Source: UBA5859 sp041940025 (lineage in GTDB: Bacteria > Pseudomonadota > Gammaproteobacteria > UBA5859). From it: a DNA stretch of 64,000 bases. Below the pieces are notes generated by a model, which was not told where the DNA came from, did no database searches, and saw only the letters and a program-made list of their open reading frames with translations. The translations under genes were made by a program, and so were the position numbers. The stretch is from positions 434,001 to 498,000 of the forward strand of contig JBGTSY010000001.1 of NCBI GenBank assembly GCA_041940025.1. The letters are read 5' to 3'. Of this stretch, positions 35,862 through 45,453 are shown piece by piece; the first letter of the stretch is position 1; each line of letters starts with the position of its first letter.

Positions 35862-36768
35862 GTTGTTTAACTTTCTTTTAATAATTACGACTTCAATGAA
35901 TTCAGAGCGAATTACCCATACAGATCTGGATCTGCCATTTTGCACTGTTGCAGGTATCCGCATTCATTTGGCCAGTATCTCAAACTTTGAACTCTCAGTC
36001 GGGCCAATCTCGATTGTGATGAATTTCAGATAATCTTCTCAGTAGTCAATTTTTCACGTTTAGAGTTTCTTCTCGTGTTATCGATTCATTTTTTACTGAT
36101 AAACTCATCCTAAGGGGGCCCTATTGCTAATTTTAAGTGTGGTTAGTAAGCCATCCAAGGGCTAATTTCTGTATCTTTAGAAAATTAACATATATTGTCA
36201 TTTATGATAGCCTCGATTAAATAGTCCAAATACGATTATATTTCATAAATTGTCACAACAACTCATTGTTAGCAAACATGTCCATAGATTTCCAATGATC
36301 GCGTAATAGAACCTATGGAATGGAGTAGTCGAAACTCATAAAGACAACTATAAATACAGGTGTTTAATCCATTTGTTGCGGAAATATTTGGTCGATAAAC
36401 TAAAATGACGTTAAATTAACTGAATTCGCTTTTTATAATGACTTTAGTCCCTGGTCCTCAGTTATATTTTCCTTCAAAATGAGCAAAATCGGGTCGACAC
36501 AGAGGGTCACTTTGAGACTATTCAAAAGGCACGCGATCCCTTAGCAATCATTGTAATTACTTTGTCTAAAAGTATTAGATGAAAAATATGATTATAAATC
36601 AATAGATTGAAATATCGAAAAGATGGATTGGAGACGATAAAAAGTACAGGCGCAAAAGATGGGCTAGACAGTTCTTCGCAACAGAAACTGCAATGGAATA
36701 CAAAGTTTCACCTCCTCAAGCAAGAAGTGTTTTAACAATCAATACAGTTTAGATGAGATGTTTCATTG
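35862..36768. other. Long AT-rich divergent intergenic region
   Basis: About 900 bases between the TolC-like gene (minus) and the thioesterase gene (plus). I found no gene, tRNA or strong hairpin. One promoter-like pair, TTGTCA (36195-36200) and TAAATA (36218-36223) with 17-base spacing, faces right, but the -10 match is poor. The length suggests complex regulation or a lost gene. Confidence 0.5.
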
Positions 36769-37539
36769 ATGAGTGTTAATTTGCATAAAAATCCATGGTT
36801 CCATATACCGCGTCCTAGTGAGAACGCGCGAGTGAGACTATTCTGTTTTAGCTACGCCGGTGGCAGCGCTCAAGTTTTCCACGACTGGCCGAATTATTTG
36901 TCAGATCAAATAGAAGTGTATGCCATTCAGCTTCCTGGCCGTGGATCCCGTCTGCTCGAAGCGCCTCTGGTTTCTATGGAAGAGTTGGTTCAAGAACTGT
37001 ATTTAGCCTTGGCGGCTGAAATCAAGGTTCCCTTCGCATTTTTCGGGCATAGTATGGGGGCGCAAGTGGCGTTCGATCTGCTTCAGCGAATGCGGGCAGA
37101 GGGGACCGCCCTGCCTAGCATGCTCATGGTGAGTGGTCGTCGGGCCCCTCAACTTAAGCACCGAAAAAGAAAGATTTATGATTTACCTGAAGATGAGTTT
37201 AAACGAGAATTAGATCGATTGAATGGCACACCCGCAGAAGTACTTGAACAACCTGAGTTGATGGAGTTGTTAAGTCCGGCGTTGAGAGCGGATTTCCAGT
37301 TAATTGAAACATGGTGTTATCAACCTAAACCGCCAATTAACATTCCAATTGCCGCCTTTGGTGGCATCGAAGACGTGGAGGTGAGTTTTAGTGATTTGGA
37401 TGCCTGGAGTCAGCAGACTGATTCTGTTTTTTCTGTGCAGATGTTTCGGGGAGACCATTTTTTCTTGAATTCAGATAAGGAAGAGTTATTGACTCGAATT
37501 CAATATTTGTTGGCACCAGAACAGCATGCCGATGTGTAA
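36769..37539 (+). CDS. Type II thioesterase (GrsT/SrfAD-like)
   Basis: 256 residues, alpha/beta hydrolase fold. RLFCFSYAGGSAQVFHDWPNYL is the family opening, FFGHSMGAQVAFDLLQRM holds the nucleophile serine (GHSMG), MLMVSGRRAPQL follows, and the C-terminal FRGDHFFLNSD carries the catalytic histidine. Such enzymes free stalled acyl or aminoacyl groups from carrier domains of NRPS/PKS lines. No synthase lies in this window. The gene starts an apparent operon with the RND adaptor and pump. ATG 36769 is preferred to the TTG immediately before it. Confidence 0.92.
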   Translation: MSVNLHKNPWFHIPRPSENARVRLFCFSYAGGSAQVFHDWPNYLSDQIEVYAIQLPGRGSRLLEAPLVSMEELVQELYLALAAEIKVPFAFFGHSMGAQVAFDLLQRMRAEGTALPSMLMVSGRRAPQLKHRKRKIYDLPEDEFKRELDRLNGTPAEVLEQPELMELLSPALRADFQLIETWCYQPKPPINIPIAAFGGIEDVEVSFSDLDAWSQQTDSVFSVQMFRGDHFFLNSDKEELLTRIQYLLAPEQHADV

Positions 37540-37577
37540 AAATGCATTCTTAGAGAAAAGAGATAAAGAAGTGAACA

Positions 37578-38981
37578 ATGAATAAAACTATAAAAATATT
37601 AGTGCCCTTTATCGTATTAATAGGGAGTATGGGAGTAGCTTGGTTCCTGATTCAATTTGGTCCCGAAGTCGAGCAGGCACAAGTTGAGAAGCGTGTACCG
37701 GCTGTTAGTGTTGTGGCGGCCGAGGCCAAGACCTTAAGTATTCCTGTCTATACTCGTGGAACCGTGATCCCTGGTACTGAAATCCAACTATCCGCCGAAG
37801 TGGCGGGAAAAATTATTAGTGTATCTAAAAATTTTAAAAACGGTGGATTTTTTAAAAAGGGAGAAACTCTATTCACCGTCGATCCGACTTTGTTTCAGTT
37901 AGACGTTAAAAAAGCTGAGGCGATGGTTGCCACCGCTAAACTAAATTATGAAAAAGCGCAAGCCAACGTAGAGGCGAATCGTTCAATCTCAGGTTTGCCT
38001 CAGACCGATTTTTCGCTCGGGATCCCACAACTGGAAGAGGCGCGCACACGCTATGAAGCGGCTAAAGCGGATGCACAATTAGCACAAATTCAGTTACGAA
38101 GCGCATCCTTAAAAGCTCCTTTTCGTGGACGTATTCGCCAAAAATTGGTGGACGTGGGTAAATATGTGACACCAGGCATGCCGGTGGCTATCTATTATGC
38201 GACTGCAACCGCAGAGGTGCGTTTACCGCTAACCGATGAACAGCAGAAGTTAATTGATATCCCGCTGCAATATGAGGACAACGAGCCTTTTACCGAGCCT
38301 GTGAATGTCAGTTTCACCGATACCAGTGGTCGGTATGAGTGGCAGGGTAAGTTAGTTCGAAGCGAAGCGGGGTTTGATGAAACCAATAGATTATTTTATG
38401 TGGTTGCAGAAGTAAATGCGCCTTATAAAAGGGACCCTAGGCAACCAGAAAAACCACCGTTTGCTGCGGGATTATTTGTCGATGCGCAAATTGAAGGACG
38501 TGTGCATGATCGGATAATAGAATTGCCACGTGAAGTATTGCATGCCAATGATGTTGTTTGGACTGTGGATGAATCCTCAAAATTGAAGAAAAAGCAGGTG
38601 GAGGTATTGCATCGAGGACGTGATACCGTTTTTATTGCAAATGGCATCAACGCCGGCGAGCAAGTGATTACCACCTTGCTTGACGTGGCAGTGGACGGTA
38701 TGCAGGTGAAAATATTGCGACCTCAGATGAGAGAAAAAGTTGACAATAGTCAATCAAAAGAACCCATACCAAGTAATGAGTCATTAGATAATCAAACTGT
38801 TGTCGTCAAAACTACCAATACTAAGACTAAAGAACAGAAATCTACTGAATTAGAAAAACCCAGTGAATCTGAATCTAAAGCCGAAGTTCGGAGTGACTCG
38901 GTTGAGGACAGCAATAGGGCGCCAAACTTGGCCGAACAGATTGTAGTTGGCATCAAACCCATGAAGGAAACACCTAGGTGA
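37578..38981 (+). CDS. RND efflux periplasmic adaptor (HlyD/MFP family)
   Basis: 467 residues. An N-terminal membrane anchor (about 4-27) is followed by the barrel-sandwich and helical hairpin regions: VVAAEAKTLSIPVYTRGTVIPGTEIQLSAEVAGKI, KKGETLFTVDP, LEEARTRYEAAKADAQLAQIQLRSASLKAPFRGRI. The beta-barrel with GLFVDAQIEGR and VLHANDVVWTVDE comes next. After about residue 395 there is an unusual polar tail of about 70 residues rich in Ser, Glu, Lys and Thr, absent from typical adaptors. It bridges the RND pump and a TolC channel. Its stop overlaps the pump start (GTGA). Confidence 0.92.
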   Translation: MNKTIKILVPFIVLIGSMGVAWFLIQFGPEVEQAQVEKRVPAVSVVAAEAKTLSIPVYTRGTVIPGTEIQLSAEVAGKIISVSKNFKNGGFFKKGETLFTVDPTLFQLDVKKAEAMVATAKLNYEKAQANVEANRSISGLPQTDFSLGIPQLEEARTRYEAAKADAQLAQIQLRSASLKAPFRGRIRQKLVDVGKYVTPGMPVAIYYATATAEVRLPLTDEQQKLIDIPLQYEDNEPFTEPVNVSFTDTSGRYEWQGKLVRSEAGFDETNRLFYVVAEVNAPYKRDPRQPEKPPFAAGLFVDAQIEGRVHDRIIELPREVLHANDVVWTVDESSKLKKKQVEVLHRGRDTVFIANGINAGEQVITTLLDVAVDGMQVKILRPQMREKVDNSQSKEPIPSNESLDNQTVVVKTTNTKTKEQKSTELEKPSESESKAEVRSDSVEDSNRAPNLAEQIVVGIKPMKETPR

Positions 38982-41900
38982 ACGCGATCATTAGATGGTT
39001 TGCATATAATCGGGTTGCAGCGAATCTGATGATGGCGCTTATCTTGATTTCAGGACTGTTAGCTTTACCAGAGATCAGAAAAGAGATCTTACCGAATATG
39101 GAAATGGATGCGATTTCCATTACGACCGCATTTCCTGGTGCCTCTCCGTCTGATGTGGAAGAAGCCGTTTGTCAGCGCATTGAATCAAATTTACTAGGGA
39201 TGGATGGAGTTAAAAATTTAACCTCTCTTGCGAGTGAAGGTATTTGTCAGACTACTGTCGCCGTTGATTATGGGGTTAATGTTCGAGAGGTGGTAGAGAA
39301 CATTAAAGTGACTGTGAGCGGTATCGGCACTTTTCCAAAAGAGGTCATCACTCCGATAGTGAAGCAAATTAAAGTCTCTCCAATGGTGGCAAAAGTTGTG
39401 GTTTCTGGCGATGTGGACGATGCAGTGTTAAAAACTGTCGCCGAAAAAGTAAAGGCAGATCTATTTGCGTTACCTGAAATCACACAGGTCTCCTTTGATA
39501 ATATAAAGAAAACTGAGATATCAATTGAAGTCTCAGAAGTTGCCTTACAGCGTTATCGACTCAGTTTTGCTGAAATAGCAGCACGAATTCGCGAGTCGTC
39601 CGTCAATGTACCAGGTGGCAGTATCAATACTACTGCGGGAAAGGTTGCTGTTAGTATTCAGGGGAGACGTGCAAATGCAGAGCAATTTGAAAATATCGTT
39701 ATTCGTGCATTACCTGATGGCGCACATATTAGATTAAAAGATGTTGCGACGGTGACGGAAGGGTTCGCCGTTCAGCGTATTGAAGGACGCTATAATGGCC
39801 GTCCAGCCATCGCAATCAGTGCATTTCGTACAGGTAATCAAAGTATCTTACAGATTGCTGACTCTATGCATCAGTATGTGAATGAGCAAGAAAAAGGATT
39901 GCCGCAAGGGGTGTATCTAAATGTCTGGCAGGATAATTCAAGCTACCTAAAAAGTCGCATAAAGTTAATGTCGAACAATGCCGTCGGTGGCTTTTTCTTG
40001 GTTTGGGCGATATTAATGTTGTTCATGCGTTTTCAGCTCTCGTTCTGGACAAGCTTAGGGATCCCCATATCTTTCTTAGGAACCTTGTGGTTATTGCCTT
40101 ACTTTGGCGGTTCGATCAATATGGTTTCCCTGTTCGCCTTTATCCTGGTGCTCGGCATTGTTGTTGATGATGCCATTATTGTGGGGGAACAAGTTTATAC
40201 CGAACATGGTCGAGGTAAGAGTGGGACGGAAGCCGCAGTAAGCGGTGCTCAAGAAGTAGCTAAGCCGGTAATTTATGCTGTTTGCACGACAATCTTAATA
40301 TTTTTACCTCTACTATTCCTCCCTGGACCACAAGGTAAATTGATGTACGCCATTCCTCTGGTGGTGACCATTACTCTATTTTTTTCTTTGGTGGAATCCT
40401 TGTTAATTTTACCTGCCCATTTATCTACAATCCGACCTGAGAATCATCAGCAAACAGGATGGTTTGACAGAATGCACAAGACATTTGATGACGGCATTGA
40501 AAATTTTGTCGATCAGTATTACCGACCATTTTTGAGTCGTACATTGGAATTGCGATATCTCACTGTGGCTCTCTTTGTTGGAATGATGTTTTTAACGCTT
40601 TCTTTAATGATTGGAGGGTGGCTCAAGGTCAACTGGTTTCCATCAATCGAGGCAGATGTCGCTATCGCCAATTTGAGTTTTGCCAAGCAGACGCCTCACG
40701 AGGTGACCGCTGATGCTATGCAGCGAGTGGAGCAAGCTGCTGTTGAGTTGAGGAAAAAATTGAGAGAGGAAAATGGTGAAGATCAAATTACCAATTTGGT
40801 TACCATTATTGGAATAAAAGGTGAGAATACAGGTCGAATCGTGGTGGATTTAGCACCTTCTGAAGCGCGTAAAGTCTCTGGTGAAGAAATCAGTAGACGT
40901 TGGCGGGAGACGGTCGGCGAAATCCCTGGTGCCACTGAGTTTAAAATCGAATCCACCTTAGATACCACCGGTCCCACATTAGACATAGAATTCATTGGCC
41001 AACATCTCGATGCTCTAGAATTAGCGGCAAATTCCTTCAGACGTCATTTGGAAACCTATCCTGCTGTATACGAAATTCGTGATTCTTTACAAAGCTCGAA
41101 ACAGGAGATACAGATTCAGTTAAAGCCTCGTGCCCAGGAACTGGGTCTGAGTGTGAATGAATTAGCGGCCCAAGTACGCCAGGCGTTTTACGGTACTCAG
41201 GTGCAAACCGTTCATCGAGGCGAAGAGGAGGTAGATGTCATAGTACGTTATCCAGAATCTTCAAGAGAGTCTCTGTGGCATCTGGAAAATATGAACGTCA
41301 TGTTGCGATCGGGTGCCGTGGCACCTCTCCACAGTGTCGCCCTACTGTCCTATGGCGAAGGGCCATCTGAAATCAGACGTAAAAACGGTGCCAGAACTGT
41401 TCGTGTCAGAGCCTATGTGGATAGCGGGATGGATGGCTCCGATCTTGTAGAATCGCATGTTAAATCAGAGTTTCTAAATAAGTTAGAAAATAATTTTCCA
41501 GGAGTCAGTTGGCAACCTTCCGGTGCGCAAAAAAATAAACAGGAATTTTTAGACTATTTATCCCGTAGTTATATTCTGGCGCTTTTGGCAATGTATATTT
41601 TAATGGCAGTGTTGTTTCGATCTTATTCGCAACCATTAATGATTTTGTGGGCGGTGCCCTTTGGTGCAATTGGCGCACTGATTGGTCACCTCTTCATTGG
41701 TATAGAGGTGACCTTGTGGTCTTTGGTGGGTATCTTTGCAGTGAGCGGGGTAGTGGTAAATGACAACTTGGTGCTGATTGATTTTATCAACAAGGATTTA
41801 GCGCGCGGCGCGCGCTTGTTGGATGCCATTAAGGATGCCGGTGCGGAACGATTTAGACCGATTGTGTTGACCTCAGTGACGACTTTTGGTGGATTAACAC

Positions 41901-42097
41901 CAATGATGTTGGAGCAAAGCTTACAAGCGAAATTTATGATTCCGATGGCGGTTTCTCTCGCTTTCGGTGTGGTTTTTGCGACCTTTGTGAGTCTCCTTTT
42001 GGTGCCAGCCACTTACCATATACTAGACGACATTCAGCAATTGATCGGTGTTGCAGGGGCTAGATTTGGAGATAATAAATCAATGAAAAAGCCGTAA
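38978..42097 (+). CDS. RND-family efflux pump, inner-membrane subunit
   Basis: 1039 residues with the 12-helix, two-large-loop plan of AcrB-like pumps. The start NAIIRWFAYNRVAANLMM and ITTAFPGASPSDVEEAVCQRIE are typical of the divergent RND branch common in marine gammaproteobacteria. Helix 4 carries ILVLGIVVDDAIIVGEQ with the paired aspartates for proton relay; helix 10 carries VSGVVVNDNLVLIDFINKD. The start is GTG 38978, overlapping the adaptor stop by 4 bases. The substrate is unknown; the adjacent thioesterase hints at a specialised lipid-like or peptide product. Confidence 0.94.
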   Translation: MNAIIRWFAYNRVAANLMMALILISGLLALPEIRKEILPNMEMDAISITTAFPGASPSDVEEAVCQRIESNLLGMDGVKNLTSLASEGICQTTVAVDYGVNVREVVENIKVTVSGIGTFPKEVITPIVKQIKVSPMVAKVVVSGDVDDAVLKTVAEKVKADLFALPEITQVSFDNIKKTEISIEVSEVALQRYRLSFAEIAARIRESSVNVPGGSINTTAGKVAVSIQGRRANAEQFENIVIRALPDGAHIRLKDVATVTEGFAVQRIEGRYNGRPAIAISAFRTGNQSILQIADSMHQYVNEQEKGLPQGVYLNVWQDNSSYLKSRIKLMSNNAVGGFFLVWAILMLFMRFQLSFWTSLGIPISFLGTLWLLPYFGGSINMVSLFAFILVLGIVVDDAIIVGEQVYTEHGRGKSGTEAAVSGAQEVAKPVIYAVCTTILIFLPLLFLPGPQGKLMYAIPLVVTITLFFSLVESLLILPAHLSTIRPENHQQTGWFDRMHKTFDDGIENFVDQYYRPFLSRTLELRYLTVALFVGMMFLTLSLMIGGWLKVNWFPSIEADVAIANLSFAKQTPHEVTADAMQRVEQAAVELRKKLREENGEDQITNLVTIIGIKGENTGRIVVDLAPSEARKVSGEEISRRWRETVGEIPGATEFKIESTLDTTGPTLDIEFIGQHLDALELAANSFRRHLETYPAVYEIRDSLQSSKQEIQIQLKPRAQELGLSVNELAAQVRQAFYGTQVQTVHRGEEEVDVIVRYPESSRESLWHLENMNVMLRSGAVAPLHSVALLSYGEGPSEIRRKNGARTVRVRAYVDSGMDGSDLVESHVKSEFLNKLENNFPGVSWQPSGAQKNKQEFLDYLSRSYILALLAMYILMAVLFRSYSQPLMILWAVPFGAIGALIGHLFIGIEVTLWSLVGIFAVSGVVVNDNLVLIDFINKDLARGARLLDAIKDAGAERFRPIVLTSVTTFGGLTPMMLEQSLQAKFMIPMAVSLAFGVVFATFVSLLLVPATYHILDDIQQLIGVAGARFGDNKSMKKP

Positions 42098-42117
42098 ACC
42101 GATTCTCGGACTCAGCA

Positions 42118-42915
42118 CTAAAAACTCATACGAAATACTATTCCTGCGCCACCGCCTACAGCCATGGGCAAAAACAGTGGTTTTCTTTTATGATCATTTT
42201 TAAAGATAGTACCGGTCGATAAATAAGCCAATGACCAACCGAAGAGAACCTGAGAGCCGTAGTGTTTATCGTCACTTATTCGCGCCAACCCAGGAAGGGT
42301 AGAGGCTGTATAATATGCAGCACGTAACCAAGGTTGACGAGTCATACGAGCTAATGTGATAAGAGGCAATGCGCCATATAGTGCATGTCCACTGACTCCA
42401 TTATTATCGTCAAATGGTCGCCAGCTGCTAGCGCCTTCGGTGGGACGTCCAGCACCGGTTGCGATACCCAACAAAAGATGCTGCGGCGCAGCCAATAGCG
42501 CAGCCCTCAATGCTCGGTTTCCCCATTTGCCCAGATTATTTGTGCCAATAAAATGAAATCTTTCTGATAATAAATAAACACTCGCGTAGATTGGAAGCGA
42601 GATAAGAAGTTGGCCTGCATCACCAATTTGAGTGCCTATCTCAAATAGTTCAAGATTAGTATTGGTATTAATATGTTGTTGGAACTCAGATCTAAGCGTC
42701 GCATCCAAATTGCTGTTGGCAAACAGCGCCGCACCTAAACTGAGATAACCCAGCTGAGCTAGGTTATCTGGCTGATAATAAGCAAGATAGTCTCGCTTTA
42801 TTTGCTCCTGTATTGGCAGCTGAATCTGAGCGTTGATCTGCTCGCAGACTAAAAAGAGACTGATAAGCAGCCCATAAACCGGGTAGCGGTATCTATTTTC
42901 CAATTGATTGGACAA
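42118..42915 (-). CDS. PAP2-like membrane phosphatase with altered motifs
   Basis: 265 residues with an N-terminal signal or membrane segment and several short hydrophobic helices. The PAP2 order is recognisable: ATGAGRPTEG for motif 1, VSGHALYG for motif 2, ARISDDKHYGSQVLFGWSLAYL for motif 3. The usual Lys of KX6RP is missing, and the HxxxD of motif 3 reads HYGSQ, with Gln in place of Asp. The catalytic His residues of motifs 2 and 3 remain. Activity on lipid phosphates is therefore uncertain. It faces the RND operon (20 bases between stops). Confidence 0.72.
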   Translation of the reverse strand: MSNQLENRYRYPVYGLLISLFLVCEQINAQIQLPIQEQIKRDYLAYYQPDNLAQLGYLSLGAALFANSNLDATLRSEFQQHINTNTNLELFEIGTQIGDAGQLLISLPIYASVYLLSERFHFIGTNNLGKWGNRALRAALLAAPQHLLLGIATGAGRPTEGASSWRPFDDNNGVSGHALYGALPLITLARMTRQPWLRAAYYTASTLPGLARISDDKHYGSQVLFGWSLAYLSTGTIFKNDHKRKPLFLPMAVGGGAGIVFRMSF

Positions 42916-43211
42916 CTACACATCCTTAAGAATTTCTCCTGTTTAATTTTTAGCGTTGGCAGGATGTTTTTTATTAGGGCGGTGATGGAGAAAGCAGGCG
43001 AGCGGTATCACATCATCAGTGGGTCTGCACTAAAACAGAGCATGGGATGGGCAGTGTTCTGTACCCAAATAGTGCAATTATTCGCGACCTTAGCTATGAT
43101 GCTCATGCACAAACTCGACAATAGATTGAAATATAAGAAGTTACTAATCGTGTTGAGCTGTTCGACTAGGGGACATCTAAGGTTGGAATTGGCTATTAGC
43201 TAGGAGGAAAT

Positions 43212-44414
43212 ATGGAGGCGCTACAGTCGGGATCTGATGTACTTTTTATATTATTAGGCGCCATCATGGTGCTAGCGATGCATTCTGGATTTGCCTTTTT
43301 AGAAGTGGGTACGGTACGCCATAAGAATCAGGTCAATGCGCTGGCCAAAATTATGGCTGATTTTGCGGTCTCCACAGTCGTGTATTTTTTTATTGGCTAT
43401 AGTGTTGCATACGGAGTGGGTTTCATGGAGTCGGCTGAAACCTTAAGCGAAAAAAATGGCTACGAGTTAGTGAAGTTTTTCTTCCTGCTTACTTTTGCCG
43501 CTGCAATTCCGGCAATCATCTCAGGTGGAATTGCAGAACGTGCCAAGTTTTATCCTAATCTGATCGCCACCGCGATTTTTGTGGGAGTGATCTATCCATT
43601 GTTTGAAGGTATCAGTTGGAACGGTTTATTTGGTGTCCAAAGCTGGATCGAGAGGCAATTTGGCTTTGCATTCCATGATTTTGCCGGTTCCATTGTGGTT
43701 CACGCAATGGGTGGGTGGTTGGCGCTGGGGTGTGTCGTCATGTTGGGGGCGCGTAAGGGTCGCTATACTAAATCGGGGGAGACTATTGGTATTCCGCCAT
43801 CCAGCATCCCATTCTTGGCTCTGGGTTCATGGATCCTGACCGTGGGCTGGTTTGGATTTAATGTGATGTCTGCGCAAACTATTGAGTCCGTTTCCGGGTT
43901 GGTTGCGATGAACTCTTTAATGGCCATGGTGGGCGGAATCTTAGGCGCCTTGGTAGTAGGAAAGAATGATCCGGGATTTCTTCACAATGGGCCTTTAGCA
44001 GGTTTGGTAGCGGTCTGTGCAGGATCCGATGTGATGCATCCGGTTGGTGCTCTGGCCACGGGGTTAATCGCGGGGGTGATTTTTGTGGTGACTTTTACCC
44101 TCACGCAAAATCGATGGAAGATTGACGATGTGTTGGGGGTGTGGCCCTTGCACGGTCTGTGTGGTCTTTGGGGAGGCTTAGCCTGTGGCATATTCGGTAC
44201 CACTGCCTTTGGTGGTTTAGGAGGAGTGAGTTTGATGGCTCAGATAGTGGGCAGTGGTCTTGGGATTGGTCTTGCTCTGGTGGGGGGGTTTGCCGTATAT
44301 GGAATGCTCAAATTCACTGTGGGGATTAGACTCACCGAAGAGGAGGAATATCAGGGGGCAGATCTGAGCATTCATAAAATAGGTTCGAATCCAGAGGCGG
44401 ATTCTCATCCCTAG
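43212..44414 (+). CDS. amt: Ammonium transporter (Amt family)
   Basis: 400 residues with about 11 membrane helices. HSGFAFLEVGTVRHKNQVNALAKIMADF and FFIGYSVAYG open the protein. The twin pore histidines are present in DFAGSIVVHAMGGWLALG and WPLHGLCGLWGGLACG. No leader peptide is seen, as usual for non-enteric Amt. AGGAGG lies 5 bases before the ATG. No glnK gene adjoins, so PII control would have to come from elsewhere. A strong hairpin follows the stop. Confidence 0.93.
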   Translation: MEALQSGSDVLFILLGAIMVLAMHSGFAFLEVGTVRHKNQVNALAKIMADFAVSTVVYFFIGYSVAYGVGFMESAETLSEKNGYELVKFFFLLTFAAAIPAIISGGIAERAKFYPNLIATAIFVGVIYPLFEGISWNGLFGVQSWIERQFGFAFHDFAGSIVVHAMGGWLALGCVVMLGARKGRYTKSGETIGIPPSSIPFLALGSWILTVGWFGFNVMSAQTIESVSGLVAMNSLMAMVGGILGALVVGKNDPGFLHNGPLAGLVAVCAGSDVMHPVGALATGLIAGVIFVVTFTLTQNRWKIDDVLGVWPLHGLCGLWGGLACGIFGTTAFGGLGGVSLMAQIVGSGLGIGLALVGGFAVYGMLKFTVGIRLTEEEEYQGADLSIHKIGSNPEADSHP

Positions 44415-44417
44415 GTA

Positions 44418-44445
44418 GCCACTCAATTCTTCAGAAATGAGTGGC
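44418..44445 (+). terminator. Strong hairpin after the ammonium transporter gene
   Basis: GCCACTCA (44418-44425) pairs with TGAGTGGC (44438-44445), and the loop adds TTCT/AGAA pairs. There is no T-tract after it, so termination is possible but it may only protect the 3' end. Confidence 0.45.
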
Positions 44446-44608
44446 CCCAATTAGGTCACTATAGACGGATTAATAGTCGCTGAAGACTACTTCCTAATGC
44501 TTGCTGCCCGCTGCAAGGCGTATTTGCTTACCGCAAAATAACCTATTTCATTTTCTTTATTTTGTTTGTCTGTTCAAGGACTAAGGATCTGGTTTGGAAA
44601 GCTAAGAG

Positions 44609-45022
44609 CTAAAACTTTAATTTCCCTCCACCGGGTCCTAAAAGTCCGCCTGCACCTGGGCCGCCACCCATTCCACCGCCCACGTCACCTGCGCCTGGGA
44701 CCACTAACGAGCTTGCTTGTTCGCGCTGTAACTCACGTAACTCCTCAACCGCTTGCTGTACTGCGATTTCTGCTGCGGGACCAAAACCGGCGACGGCCTC
44801 TTTAAGTGATTTAGCTTTAATATCAAAGCTTAAGGGTAAAGAGCCAACGGGCGTCATGAGTTGCGCCTGGCCAACAAATAGCACCTCTCGCGTACTATCC
44901 ACTTCACCCTCGGCAGTTAGGGGAGTCATAATCCGTATACTACCGGAACGGCGATCGCTCACTACTTCTTCACGGTAAAGGTCGCTGGCATTCATGCCAA
45001 TTTCCACTTTGTCTTCGGCCAT
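44609..45022 (-). CDS. Hypothetical protein with Gly/Pro-rich tail
   Basis: 137 residues, no signal peptide. The first 85 residues (MAEDKVEIGMNASDLYREEV...) read as a compact beta-rich domain, followed by a helix (EIAVQQAVEELRELQREQA). The last 35 residues are almost entirely Gly, Pro and Ala. AAGGAT precedes the ATG by a good distance. I do not recognise the family. The disordered glycine tail could act as a flexible linker or assembly tail. Confidence 0.75.
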   Translation of the reverse strand: MAEDKVEIGMNASDLYREEVVSDRRSGSIRIMTPLTAEGEVDSTREVLFVGQAQLMTPVGSLPLSFDIKAKSLKEAVAGFGPAAEIAVQQAVEELRELQREQASSLVVPGAGDVGGGMGGGPGAGGLLGPGGGKLKF

Positions 45023-45453
45023 GTCTAATCCTTATTTTCGATTAATTGCTCATATAGCGCGCAGGGTACGGCATCTTGTGCGTGAGTGCCAGTCGCCCTG
45101 GCGTAAATGCAGGATCTGTATGTCAGTCTCATCTGTCACAGGGAAATTCTCGCATTACGCATTAGGAAATGCTGTCCAGATCCTTGTCGAATCAATGTGG
45201 GCATGAGCGAGTTGCAAACTGCACGGATGAGGCTGGGAATCAATCCGGAGGACTGATTTTAGGATTATACACTTGGATGCCAAACAGGGAAGCGTTAGGT
45301 AGCTGGAATAGATTTTTCGCTAGCACTTTGCCTGTTCGATAGAGCATATGCTGGCGGCGCTTATAGTTGTCAGAAGACGACAGGGGGCCAAACTTAAGAA
45401 GGCTCGGCAACGGATGTGATCATCGTGTGCAAAAACGCGAATCGAATTGAAGC
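45023..45453. other. Intergenic region holding one possible short gene
   Basis: About 430 bases between two minus-strand genes. The only item I see is the minus-strand frame at 45240-45410. No hairpin terminator was found. Confidence 0.5.
45240..45410 (-). CDS. Possible small protein
   Basis: A frame of 56 codons from TTG 45410, or 35 codons from ATG 45347, ending at TGA 45240-45242. The translation reads like protein: KFGPLSSSDNYKRRQHMLYR in the first half and KNLFQLPNASLFGIQVYNPK near the end. There is no good ribosome site. It lies just downstream of the transglutaminase-like gene on the same strand. It may be a small gene, a gene fragment, or chance. Confidence 0.25.
   Translation of the reverse strand: MPSLLKFGPLSSSDNYKRRQHMLYRTGKVLAKNLFQLPNASLFGIQVYNPKISPPD

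Noticed and set aside
42904..43203. Plus-strand open frame of 99 codons before the ammonium transporter gene
   Set aside because: No ribosome site, composition is not convincing, and it overlaps the start of the PAP2-like gene. Treated as the amt upstream region. I also looked for a sigma54 promoter there and found no full match.
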